The notes below the pieces were generated by a model that saw nothing but the letters and a program-made list of their open reading frames with translations, did no database searches and was not told where the DNA came from. 64,000 bases of DNA from Acidobacteriaceae bacterium (lineage in GTDB: Bacteria > Acidobacteriota > Terriglobia > Terriglobales > Acidobacteriaceae): assembly GCA_027449965.1 (NCBI GenBank), contig DAIDKP010000003.1, forward strand, positions 62,001 to 126,000, read 5' to 3'. Below are positions 26,601-33,999 of the stretch, in pieces. Within the stretch, counting starts at the first letter, position 1; the number at the start of each line of letters is the position of its first letter. The translations under genes and the position numbers were made by a program.

Positions 26601-29600
26601 AACACTGGCGCGGTTGGGCTTGCCGTCTCCTCAATCAGCATCACGGGCGCAAATCCGGGCGATTTCTCGGAATCGGACAATTGCACCGGGCGAGGCATCG
26701 GCACGGGATCGAGCTGCTCGGTGACTGTGAACTTTTCGCCGAGCCAGCAGGGCACGCGCGCCGCCACGCTCACACTCTACGCAAATGTTGCAGGCGGCCA
26801 GATTCAGGTTTCTCTGACAGGCACGGCGGTCGCACCGGCGGCGATCACGCTGCAACCGTCGGCGCTCAGCTTCAGCCAGCAACAGACGGGTACGAGCGCG
26901 GCGGCGCAGGCAATTTCCGTAGAAAATACGGGTGGAGCGAGCCTGACGATCACCTCGGCCACAGTCTCCGGGCCATTTCAGATCGTCTCCAACGGTTGCA
27001 GTACTTCGCTCGCAGCCAGCACGGCTTGCTCCGTCTCCATCAACTTTTCGCCCACAGCCACCGGGCCAGCCAACGGAACCTTTACGCTGGTGGACAGCGC
27101 CGGAACCCAGACGGCACCGTTGACCGGCACCGGGATCGCACCGGCCACGGACACGCTTTCAGTTAGTAGCCTCACGTTTCCGGGGACGGTCATCCAGCAG
27201 ACTTCCGCACCTCTTACGCTGACGCTGACCAACTCCGGCGGCGAACCGCTGACGTCGATTGGAACGTCGGTGAGCGGACCCTTTGCGGCTGGCAGCACCT
27301 GCGGCAGCTCGCTGGCGGCGGGGTCATCGTGTGTACTGAGCGTAACCTTTTCTCCGACCGTGCTCGGCACCGCGCACGGGTCGCTGACGATAAGCGATGC
27401 GCAGCGCTCCCAAAGCGTCGCGCTGGTGGGCAGCGGGCTGGCACCGCCGGTGATTACGCTTTCGAGTTCCTCTCACAACTTCGGCGGAATCCAGGTAAAT
27501 ACCAGCACCAGTCCTCTTCGAATCGACCTTTCGAATACCGGTGGGTCACCGTTGTTGAATGTCACTCCGACGCTCTCTGGATCGGGTGCCGCCAGCTATC
27601 AGGTCACTGGCTCTTCCTGTTCAACTTCAGTGGCCGCCGGCGCAGGTTGCTCCTTGAATATCGTCTTTGATCCACAATCCCCAGGCTCTCAGAACGCCAC
27701 GCTCACGCTCGCATCCACCGCGACGGGCGTGACACCGGCCTCCTTTGTCTTAGCCGGTACCGGATTGTCACCGCCGTCGATGCTGCCCAGCCCGGCGACG
27801 CTGAACTTTGGATTGCTCAAAGTGACCTATACGAGCGGGCCGTATAACGTGACCATCACGAACTCCGGACAGGAGCCACTGAATCCGCCGACGTTCGCAG
27901 TCAGCGGACCGAACGCTGCGGATTTTGCCTTTGTCCAGTCTTCCTGTCAGCTCAATGGAACAGTGGTGCTGCCGGGAAGCAGTTGTACGTATCAGGGCAC
28001 GTTCAGCGCCAGCGTCGTCGGTCTGGAGTCGGCAACGCTGACCTTTACCAGCTCCAATGCAATTCCCGCCTCTGCCTCGATCGGGCTGCTTGGCACGGGC
28101 ACCTCGCTCATCGACTTCACCACTGCCCCCAGCAGTGTGACGTTTCCGGCAACCTTTGTCGGCACACCCTCATCACCCGCTATTGTCACCCTCAGTGAAC
28201 TCACCAAACAGCCCCTGAACCAGTTTGCGCTCGCGCTCAGCGGCCCATTCCAGCTTGTTCCCACTCTGACGACCTGCGGGGCGACGCTGCTGGGCGCAGG
28301 CAGTTGCAATGCCGCCATCGTCTACACGCCGACGGCCGTTGGCTCACAGATCGGCGCTTTGACCATCACCAGCATTACGCCCGGCTTCACGCCGGTCACT
28401 GTTCCGCTCAGTGGCTCCGGACTGGCCGTGGGGCAATTCACTCTCAGCGCTCCAACGCTGGGCTTTGGCAGTGTACTGATCGGCAGCACCTCTGGCGCGC
28501 AGCAGTTGACCGTGACCAACTCCGGCGCGGCTCCCTTGAACGGCATGAACGTCGCCGTCACCGGACCCTTCACGCTGACGGGCAATGGCTGCGGCTCCTC
28601 GCTTGCTCCCGCATCGCTGTGCACAGTCACCGTTGCCTACGCTCCTGCCGTTGCGGGCAACTCCACTGGGGTACTCTCCGTCACCTCGACCAGTGTCGGA
28701 GTCGCGCCCATCGAAGCCACGCTCAGCGGCAATGGTCTGGCGCCGGGCGCGCTGGAGGTAAATCCCAGCTTTCTTGTCTTTGGAGCCGAGACCATCGGCC
28801 AAAGCGCGCTGGCGCAGCCGGTCACCGTCTTCAACACCGGACCCACCGCACTCAATCTTCAGCCGATTCAGGTCACGGGTGATTTTGCGCTCAGCACCAG
28901 CACCTGTGGAACCCAGATCGCAGCCGGGGACAACTGCACACTCTATCCAGTCTTCCAGCCGACGCAGCCAGGCAGCCGACAGGGAACCATGACCCTTACC
29001 GCCAGCGAGAATGGGATTCCCGTCACGGTCGCGCTGAGCGGCACCGCCATAGCAGCCGCCTCGCTGGCTTCCAACACCGGTGCCGTGGCCTTCCCCTCGG
29101 TCGGCGTCGGAACAACTTCCAATCCGTTGCCCGTGGTGCTCACAAACTCCGGCACAGCACCTGTCACAGGGCTGACGCTTTCGGCCGCGCCACCGTTCAG
29201 CGTACAAACCGGCACCTGCAATCTCCAGCTTGCGGCCGGAGCCAGTTGCACCGCGCAGGTATACTTCTCGCCGATCTCGACTGGCTCGCTGACCGGCACG
29301 CTCACCGTCACCAGCTCGACACTCGGGGTCGGTCCGCTGGCGATCATGCTCTCCGGCACAGGACTGCCCGGCGGCGCCATCACCCTGACGCCCAATCCTG
29401 TGACCTTTCCTTCAACGACGGTAGGAGCAAGCAGCGCCAGGCAGACCATCGTCATCGCAAATCCTGGAGCCAGTCCCGTCAATGGACTCACTCTGGCGGC
29501 GAGTGGCGACTTTGCGCTGGCGGGCAGCAGTTGCCCCAGCCAGCTCATCGCCCAAGGCTCCTGCACGGTGCAGCTCATCTTCCAACCCACTGTCGTCGGC

Positions 29601-30914
29601 GGACGAGAAGGCTATCTGACGGCCTCGACAACCACCTCCGGGGTTGCACAAGGATCGGCTCTTTTGACTGGAATCGGTCTCGCCCCCGCGGAACTCGCCG
29701 TAACGCCCGGATCCCTCACCTTTCCAGCCACATTCCTGCATCAGTCGAGCGCAGCCCAGACGGTCACCGTATCCAACCCGGGCCAATCCGCAATCACTGA
29801 CCTGACCCTGACGACGACTGGAGGATTTCAGATTGCATCGACTACCTGCACCGCAACGCTGGCCTCCGGAGCTACCTGCACCGTAGCCGTCGACTTTGCT
29901 CCCACAGCCGGCTCCAGCGGTCAAACGCTCACCGGCTCGCTGGCTGTGAGCGCTCCGGCAGAGTCGGCGCTGGGCACAGCACCCACAGCGGTCGCGCTCA
30001 GCGGCACGGTCAATCTGCCGCCAACGCTGGCTGCTTCGCCACAGCTGATCGTCAGCTTTCCGGTCACCTCCGTTGGCCTTGCTGCCGTGCAGCAGTCGGT
30101 CACCGTTTCAAATGCCGGAACCTCCGGCTCGCTGACGGGCGTCTATCTCACGCTGCCCCAGACGACACAGGCGCTTGGATACTCCATTGTCAGCAGCAGC
30201 TGCGGCACGGCTACCACGCCCATCACGCTTGCTTCCGGAGCGACGTGCCTGATCCAGGTCGGCTTCACGCCGACCGCCTCCGGCGTGTTGAACGGCACAC
30301 TGATGCTGACCAGCGCCAACGGCGGCACTCCGCTGAATCTGACGCTGAGCGGCACCGGCTTCGATTTTACGCTCTCCGGCCAGACCACCACGGCCAGCGT
30401 GGTGCAGGGACAGACGGCCAATTTCACGCTCACGCTGCAGGCGCTCGGCGCAACCTCCGGCAGCTTCACGCTCACCTGTCCCAACGCTCCGGCAGGCACC
30501 TTGTGCCTCTTCAATCCCTCCGCCCCAACCGCGCTGCCCATGGGAACACAGGCGCAGTTTCTGCTGGCCATCTCGACGGCAGCGCCGGTGGCCGGAACGC
30601 CCGGCGTACGCTCCAGCGATGGCGGGCAAGCCTCTGCGGACCCGCCTCGCGGCTCGCGGATGCCTGCCGTTGTCCTGGTCGCATTCCTGCTGTTGCCCTG
30701 GGTGGGTCGCAAGCGCCTGCGCCTGCTGGCGGGGGTGCTGGTTGTATGCCTTGCCGGCCTGACTCTGAACCTGGCGGGTTGCGCCGGAGCCAGTGGTTCG
30801 ACTGGCCAGCTCCGAACCTCCGGCAATGCGGCACAGGGAACCTATACCGTCGAGGTGACCGCTTCGACGATGGGCATCTCGCACACACTCGACGTTACCC
30901 TGATTGTCAACTGA
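23691..30914 (+). CDS. Giant exported choice-of-anchor-D protein: N-terminal propeller, 12 ASH/HYDIN-like repeats, interrupted Ig-like C-terminus
   Basis: 2407 residues from ATG 23691, with GGAG eight bases upstream. A signal-anchor follows an arginine-rich stretch (LRSRIAACLSALLRLGALFI ... SHAQA). Residues ~100-940 look like a sialidase/BNR- or VPS10-type propeller, with repeated S-x-D-x-G-x-T-W elements (STDNGSTWSL, SQDSGATWHM, STDGGGHWQA). Residues ~940-2225 are twelve ~105-residue choice-of-anchor-D (ASH/HYDIN-like) beta-sandwiches, each with a Cys pair about 8-12 residues apart. The tail starts as an Ig-like fold (FTLSGQTTTASVVQGQTANF), is interrupted by hydrophobic segments and a GC box, and ends GTYTVEVTASTMGISHTLDV. 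Probably a surface-exposed binding or adhesion protein; two outer-membrane barrels follow. Confidence 0.9.
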   Translation: MQRQPLSRSLRRGLRRGLGRVTLRSRIAACLSALLRLGALFIAVSASSQISHAQAALENAVAAPSRQRTLPPLERAEREFLTRRGWQQGRSFASLPRTKITPMVHLHPEGGGSTNWTAIGPQAISTPNYGLVSGRVTALAIDPADPTGNHLLVGTTGGGLWQTNLSQATTTVPFTPMTDNIPALASATDAGVSVGAVSFQPGATGVLLAGLGDPNDAMDSYYGAGLLRSTDNGSTWSLIAQTSDLESGLAGKDVSFVGEGFAGFAWSGSNPLLVVAAVSHSYESGMVNGLNDSPASYTGLFYSQDSGATWHMASVTDPNGQIIQGPANALSPPDGNPATAVVWNPVRHLFLAAIRYHGYYQSSDGVNWTRLATQPGAGLTSVNCPSQSGFPGATGCPIFRGALAVNPQTGDTFAWTVDVNLQDQGIWQDPCTLSGGICSTVAFTFPTQINTVSLETSSTGGSATILSGDYNLTLAAVPSNQDTLLFAGGVDLFRCSLANSCQWRNTTDATTCASAGVGAYQHAFAWNTANPLLVFAGNDSGLWRSTDAVAETGTVCNSTDATHFANLNGDLGPLAEIAALGQNATNPLTMLTGVAGIGSAGVVNAATPPEDWSQLLSGEGGAVVVNPMATTNDWYANVETGVGIYHCDSTALCIGSAWSATPTVGENQVNNDGLAMSYPAAFVLDALDPTQLLVATCRVWRGAGDGSNWTAASALSAPLDGLPDSGCVSNALVRSLATHANSDGTETIYAGMAGSADGGGSVPGHLFTTVLNPTTGAISGWTDLALSPVTNSPLGFNPYGYEVAGITIDAHDTTGKTVYVAIEGFSSGPQGSPQLYRSTDGGGHWQAIASNLSAAPASAVVVDPQDANTVYVGTDTGVYLTHQITSCATSSCFVLYGAGLPLSPVTQLVATQLGATTPTLTAATYGRGIWQIPLSVTASSVTTVSLTPTSLNFPSTSVGSTSSGEAITVLNTGAVGLAVSSISITGANPGDFSESDNCTGRGIGTGSSCSVTVNFSPSQQGTRAATLTLYANVAGGQIQVSLTGTAVAPAAITLQPSALSFSQQQTGTSAAAQAISVENTGGASLTITSATVSGPFQIVSNGCSTSLAASTACSVSINFSPTATGPANGTFTLVDSAGTQTAPLTGTGIAPATDTLSVSSLTFPGTVIQQTSAPLTLTLTNSGGEPLTSIGTSVSGPFAAGSTCGSSLAAGSSCVLSVTFSPTVLGTAHGSLTISDAQRSQSVALVGSGLAPPVITLSSSSHNFGGIQVNTSTSPLRIDLSNTGGSPLLNVTPTLSGSGAASYQVTGSSCSTSVAAGAGCSLNIVFDPQSPGSQNATLTLASTATGVTPASFVLAGTGLSPPSMLPSPATLNFGLLKVTYTSGPYNVTITNSGQEPLNPPTFAVSGPNAADFAFVQSSCQLNGTVVLPGSSCTYQGTFSASVVGLESATLTFTSSNAIPASASIGLLGTGTSLIDFTTAPSSVTFPATFVGTPSSPAIVTLSELTKQPLNQFALALSGPFQLVPTLTTCGATLLGAGSCNAAIVYTPTAVGSQIGALTITSITPGFTPVTVPLSGSGLAVGQFTLSAPTLGFGSVLIGSTSGAQQLTVTNSGAAPLNGMNVAVTGPFTLTGNGCGSSLAPASLCTVTVAYAPAVAGNSTGVLSVTSTSVGVAPIEATLSGNGLAPGALEVNPSFLVFGAETIGQSALAQPVTVFNTGPTALNLQPIQVTGDFALSTSTCGTQIAAGDNCTLYPVFQPTQPGSRQGTMTLTASENGIPVTVALSGTAIAAASLASNTGAVAFPSVGVGTTSNPLPVVLTNSGTAPVTGLTLSAAPPFSVQTGTCNLQLAAGASCTAQVYFSPISTGSLTGTLTVTSSTLGVGPLAIMLSGTGLPGGAITLTPNPVTFPSTTVGASSARQTIVIANPGASPVNGLTLAASGDFALAGSSCPSQLIAQGSCTVQLIFQPTVVGGREGYLTASTTTSGVAQGSALLTGIGLAPAELAVTPGSLTFPATFLHQSSAAQTVTVSNPGQSAITDLTLTTTGGFQIASTTCTATLASGATCTVAVDFAPTAGSSGQTLTGSLAVSAPAESALGTAPTAVALSGTVNLPPTLAASPQLIVSFPVTSVGLAAVQQSVTVSNAGTSGSLTGVYLTLPQTTQALGYSIVSSSCGTATTPITLASGATCLIQVGFTPTASGVLNGTLMLTSANGGTPLNLTLSGTGFDFTLSGQTTTASVVQGQTANFTLTLQALGATSGSFTLTCPNAPAGTLCLFNPSAPTALPMGTQAQFLLAISTAAPVAGTPGVRSSDGGQASADPPRGSRMPAVVLVAFLLLPWVGRKRLRLLAGVLVVCLAGLTLNLAGCAGASGSTGQLRTSGNAAQGTYTVEVTASTMGISHTLDVTLIVN

Positions 30915-31024
30915 GTCGGCGCACTGTTGACCAGGCGGAAGCTCCTGCGTCCAACCATCCAAACCGCGGCGCCATCCAACCGCAAATGAATGCACCCCAA
31001 TCGATCGACCAGAGAGGCCATCCC

Positions 31025-31717
31025 ATGTCACGACCGATTGCAGTACGCGGCAAGATTGTGCTGGCAGTGTTGTTCCTTGCCTTCCCTGTCTGCGCCTTCG
31101 CCTCGCAGACGGATGCGGCAGTCAGCATCTATGGCGCGTTCAGCGGCACTACGACAAGTGGCGCTCAGTCCACGAATGCGCAAACTCCGGCCAACGCCGC
31201 CGGTGGCATGATTGAACTGCGTCACCTGGTTCACCCCTGGCTGGGCTATGAGGCGACGTACTCGTTCAACCGCGCCAACCAGAACTACACGAACCAGCTT
31301 TTCCTTCCTTGTCCGACTGGATCTGGCAACTGCCCCGATATACTTGGCTCCTCGATCTCGGCCAATGCGCATGAGATCACCGGCGACTGGGTCTTTTCGC
31401 TGAAGCTGCTCAACCTGCATCCGTTTGCCGTGGTCGGCGCAGGAGTCCTGATCGATGTGCCGACAGGCGGGAACTATGCCGTCTACTATCCCTCATCGAG
31501 TTCTTTGCTTTCTTCGTCACCAGCCACCTCGACTGCTGTCAAACCGGTCTTTGTCTATGGCGCAGGCCTGGACTGGGGTCTGCTGCCGCATCTGGGCCTG
31601 CGCTTCCAGTACCGCGGCAACGTCTCCAGGGCCGCCGCACTGACCAGCGTCGTTCAGTCTACAAACGCCTTCATGAACACCTCCGAACCGATGATCGGAG
31701 CCTACTTTCGCTTCTGA
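31025..31717 (+). CDS. Outer-membrane beta-barrel protein (paralogue 1)
   Basis: 230 residues from ATG 31025, with GAGAGG about seven bases upstream; the open frame continues far upstream into the giant gene's other reading frame and that part is not coding. A signal peptide MSRPIAVRGKIVLAVLFLAF ends at AFAS. The mature part starts QTDAAVSIYGAFSG and continues with alternating hydrophobic strands such as LGYEATYSFNRANQNY, ANAHEITGDWVFSLK and LGLRFQYRGNVSRAAAL, ending in GAYFRF with a terminal Phe, as in small OmpA/OmpW-like barrels. It lies 110 bp after the giant surface protein and 47 bp before a paralogue of identical length. Role unknown; perhaps a pore or an anchor for the surface protein. 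Confidence 0.85.
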   Translation: MSRPIAVRGKIVLAVLFLAFPVCAFASQTDAAVSIYGAFSGTTTSGAQSTNAQTPANAAGGMIELRHLVHPWLGYEATYSFNRANQNYTNQLFLPCPTGSGNCPDILGSSISANAHEITGDWVFSLKLLNLHPFAVVGAGVLIDVPTGGNYAVYYPSSSSLLSSSPATSTAVKPVFVYGAGLDWGLLPHLGLRFQYRGNVSRAAALTSVVQSTNAFMNTSEPMIGAYFRF

Positions 31718-31764
31718 TGCCTCTCGGCGCCAAAGTACAATAAGGGATGATGGAGAAAATATTG

Positions 31765-32457
31765 ATGTCTGCGAAGTTACAGCGAGTAAAGCTCTCAGGA
31801 AAGTTTCTTGTCGTTGCCCTTTGCCTCGGAATCATGCTTCCTGCCGCTCACGCCGCGGAGACCGATGCCGCCGTCAGCGTCTACGGCTCGTTGAACACCA
31901 CCTCCAATACCAGCAGCGGACTCGCCCAGATTCCGGCCAACTCCATCGGCGGCATGGTGGAGTTCCGGCACATTGTTCGCTCGCTGGTGGGCTTTGAAGG
32001 CACGTATTCCTTCAATCGGGCCAACCAGGAATACAGCTTTCCCATAGCCTGTGCAGGAGCAAGCTGCCCGCTTGCGCCCTATGCCGTGGGCGTCTCCGCC
32101 GTGGCTCACGAGATCACCGGAGATTGGGTCGTTACACGCAAGATCAAAATGCTGAACGCCTTTGCGCTTGCCGGAGCAGGCATCGTCTTCAACCAGCCCT
32201 CCAAAGGTATCGTCTACTCCTACTCGCTGGCGGCAACACCTGCGTTTCAAAGCGCGCCGGCACCCACTTCCAGCGCATCCTCACCCGCTTTCATCTACGG
32301 CATCGGAGCCGACTGGGCGCTCAGCAAGCGACTGGGACTGCGTTTTCAATATCGCGGAAACATTCACAAATCGCCCGCTCTCACCACGGCGCTCAGCTCC
32401 ACCCAGGTGGAGAGCACAACGTATGAGCCCATGTTCGGCGCGTTCTATCGCTTTTAA
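31765..32457 (+). CDS. Outer-membrane beta-barrel protein (paralogue 2)
   Basis: 230 residues from ATG 31765, chosen because GGAG lies nine bases upstream; ATGs at 31747 and 31750 have the AAGGG too close. The signal peptide contains LSGKFLVVALCLGIMLPAAH and ends at HAA. It shares with its upstream neighbour the segments TDAAVSVYG, EGTYSFNRANQEY, VAHEITGDWV, LGLRFQYRGN and the end EPMFGAFYRF, so the two are tandem duplicates that have diverged mainly in the loops. Terminal Phe supports Bam-dependent outer-membrane insertion. Function unknown. Confidence 0.86.
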   Translation: MSAKLQRVKLSGKFLVVALCLGIMLPAAHAAETDAAVSVYGSLNTTSNTSSGLAQIPANSIGGMVEFRHIVRSLVGFEGTYSFNRANQEYSFPIACAGASCPLAPYAVGVSAVAHEITGDWVVTRKIKMLNAFALAGAGIVFNQPSKGIVYSYSLAATPAFQSAPAPTSSASSPAFIYGIGADWALSKRLGLRFQYRGNIHKSPALTTALSSTQVESTTYEPMFGAFYRF

Positions 32458-32597
32458 AGCAGAAGCGCGGTTCGTGTACCCTGATGCATCCACGCTCTGG
32501 CCACAGAGCCAGCGTTGACTCTGCCCGCGTAGACGTCGCAATACAGCAGGCTCGCCCGCAACCTGGGGGTCTGCCCGATGCCGACGTGGCGATTCGC

Positions 32598-33788
32598 TCA
32601 GCGCTGGCTCGACATCGCCGAAGCTGGCGCCAACGGCCCTCGCAGACCTGCAAACCAGCCTTTCAGCCGGGACTCCTTCGGCTGGAGCGGTTGGGACGGC
32701 TGATGCGGCTGGTGCGCAAACATCGGAGCGGATTCTTCCCGGGCTGCCGTAGCCTGCCAATCCATACCCTGTGTCTTCATCTCGGCCAGTGCCTGCTTCA
32801 CCTGAGCGCGGAGCTGATCGGCCTCCAGCACACAGGAACGCATGTAGTCCGAGACCGAAAGCTGCGATTCATTGGCTCGGCGTCGAAGCATCTTCGCATC
32901 CTCCGGACTGAGCCGAACGGAGATCGTGACGCACTTTCGCCTTGGCCCGGGCCAGCGCACCCAGGCATCGTCCGCCTGCTGATCCGGGACTGCGTTGTGC
33001 CTGGCGGAGTCAGTGGCGACAGAACGCTCCTGCAATCCCTGATCGTCTCTCTGACCCTCCAGCGGCCTGACTTCCTGCGACCTGAACTCCCGTGGGCCGA
33101 AGTCCTGCGGGTCGAAGTTCTGCGGCTTGAACAGCTGAGGCTTGAACGGCTGAGGCAGAATCGGCTGAGGCAGAATCGGGCCAGCCGCCGATGCGGGCAA
33201 ACCGGCGGAGGCAGCCGGGGCTGCGGACTGAATCGCCACTGTGTCGCTGGCCAGCAGATCCTCATGCAGCAGGTCTGGATGCAGCAGATCTGGATGCAAC
33301 GCGGGGGGGAGAGGCATCTGGGCAAATCTGGCCTGTGGTTTCGGCTTGACAACCTTCAGCACAGGCTCCTGCGCGGCCTTCTGCACGGCTGGCCTGACGG
33401 CCACAGGCGCGGCGTCCTTCCTGCTGATGCGAAGCGACTTCGGAGGTTTGCGGCTCGAAGTCTCCGGCTCAGCCTTTGCCTGTTGCCGGGCGTGTGGCAG
33501 GGGTGGAGCCAACCCCGCAGAGCGATTCGGAACGCCCTGGGATGGATGGGCAGACTCGGATTGCCGACTGCCGGAGGTTTTTCGTTTGCGAGTGGCGGAA
33601 TTCTTCGTTTCCGATGGGATTGCAGAGGAGTCGATTGCGGCGGGATCCAAAGCGACCGCCTCCAGCAGCGCCGCAAAATTGGCAGCCTGCGGTGCTCGCT
33701 GCGCCCGCGACAGAGCGGAGATATTCTGACTGGCCATACGAGGCAGAGTATCTTGCGGCAGCGCGGGAGTTGAGGCGAACTTCGCCAT
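32598..33788 (-). CDS. Ribbon-helix-helix (MobC-like) protein with long low-complexity arm
   Basis: 396 residues from ATG 33788 (GGAA five bases upstream). The first ~270 residues are disordered and compositionally biased, with basic patches (TRKRKTSG, SRKPPKSLRISRKD) and short tandem peptides (LHPDLLHPDLLHEDLL; ILPQPILPQPFKPQLFKPQ) encoded by 15-bp DNA repeats. Residues ~280-345 carry a ribbon-helix-helix with MobC/NikA character: KCVTISVRLSPEDAKMLRRR, ESQLSVSDYMRSCVLEADQL. RHH proteins bind DNA as dimers; MobC types help relaxases, but no relaxase or plasmid gene is near, so it is probably a chromosomal DNA-binding protein. The specific function is unknown. Confidence 0.7.
   Translation of the reverse strand: MAKFASTPALPQDTLPRMASQNISALSRAQRAPQAANFAALLEAVALDPAAIDSSAIPSETKNSATRKRKTSGSRQSESAHPSQGVPNRSAGLAPPLPHARQQAKAEPETSSRKPPKSLRISRKDAAPVAVRPAVQKAAQEPVLKVVKPKPQARFAQMPLPPALHPDLLHPDLLHEDLLASDTVAIQSAAPAASAGLPASAAGPILPQPILPQPFKPQLFKPQNFDPQDFGPREFRSQEVRPLEGQRDDQGLQERSVATDSARHNAVPDQQADDAWVRWPGPRRKCVTISVRLSPEDAKMLRRRANESQLSVSDYMRSCVLEADQLRAQVKQALAEMKTQGMDWQATAAREESAPMFAHQPHQPSQPLQPKESRLKGWFAGLRGPLAPASAMSSQR
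33148..33177. repeat. Two perfect copies of a 15-bp unit within the RHH gene
   Basis: GGCTGAGGCAGAATC occurs twice head to tail, with a related unit just before it. It encodes the ILPQPILPQP stretch on the minus strand and keeps frame. Confidence 0.75.
33250..33294. repeat. Three imperfect copies of a 15-bp unit within the RHH gene
   Basis: Units GCCAGCAGATCCTCA, TGCAGCAGGTCTGGA and TGCAGCAGATCTGGA encode the HPDLLHPDLLHEDLL repeats on the minus strand, in frame. Confidence 0.75.
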
Positions 33789-33999
33789 CTGTTTCCGTGC
33801 AGATTCCGTTTTGGGAGATTGCGTGGAAGCAACCCGGTTCGGTACCGCTTCAACGCCCAGGTCTGCACCCGGTTTCCGTAGCCGGTTCGGAAACGCTGGC
33901 TCAAGCCCAAAGCCTGTACATCGTGCAGAACACAGTCCCGAGCACCGTCAGCTTTTCCGTTCCTGGTCAGAGGGATAACCGCTTGTGGCAACTGCCCCT

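Noticed and set aside
26511..30360. DNA-level satellite or recombination repeats
   Set aside because: The repeats are at protein level; nucleotide sequences of units have diverged too far for a recent tandem expansion.
32484..33773. 429-codon plus-strand frame opposite the RHH gene
   Set aside because: No domain; the minus strand contains a ribbon-helix-helix domain and better start.
32598..33788. Conjugative plasmid mobilisation locus
   Set aside because: RHH domain is MobC-like but there is no relaxase, oriT-like repeat or plasmid gene nearby.
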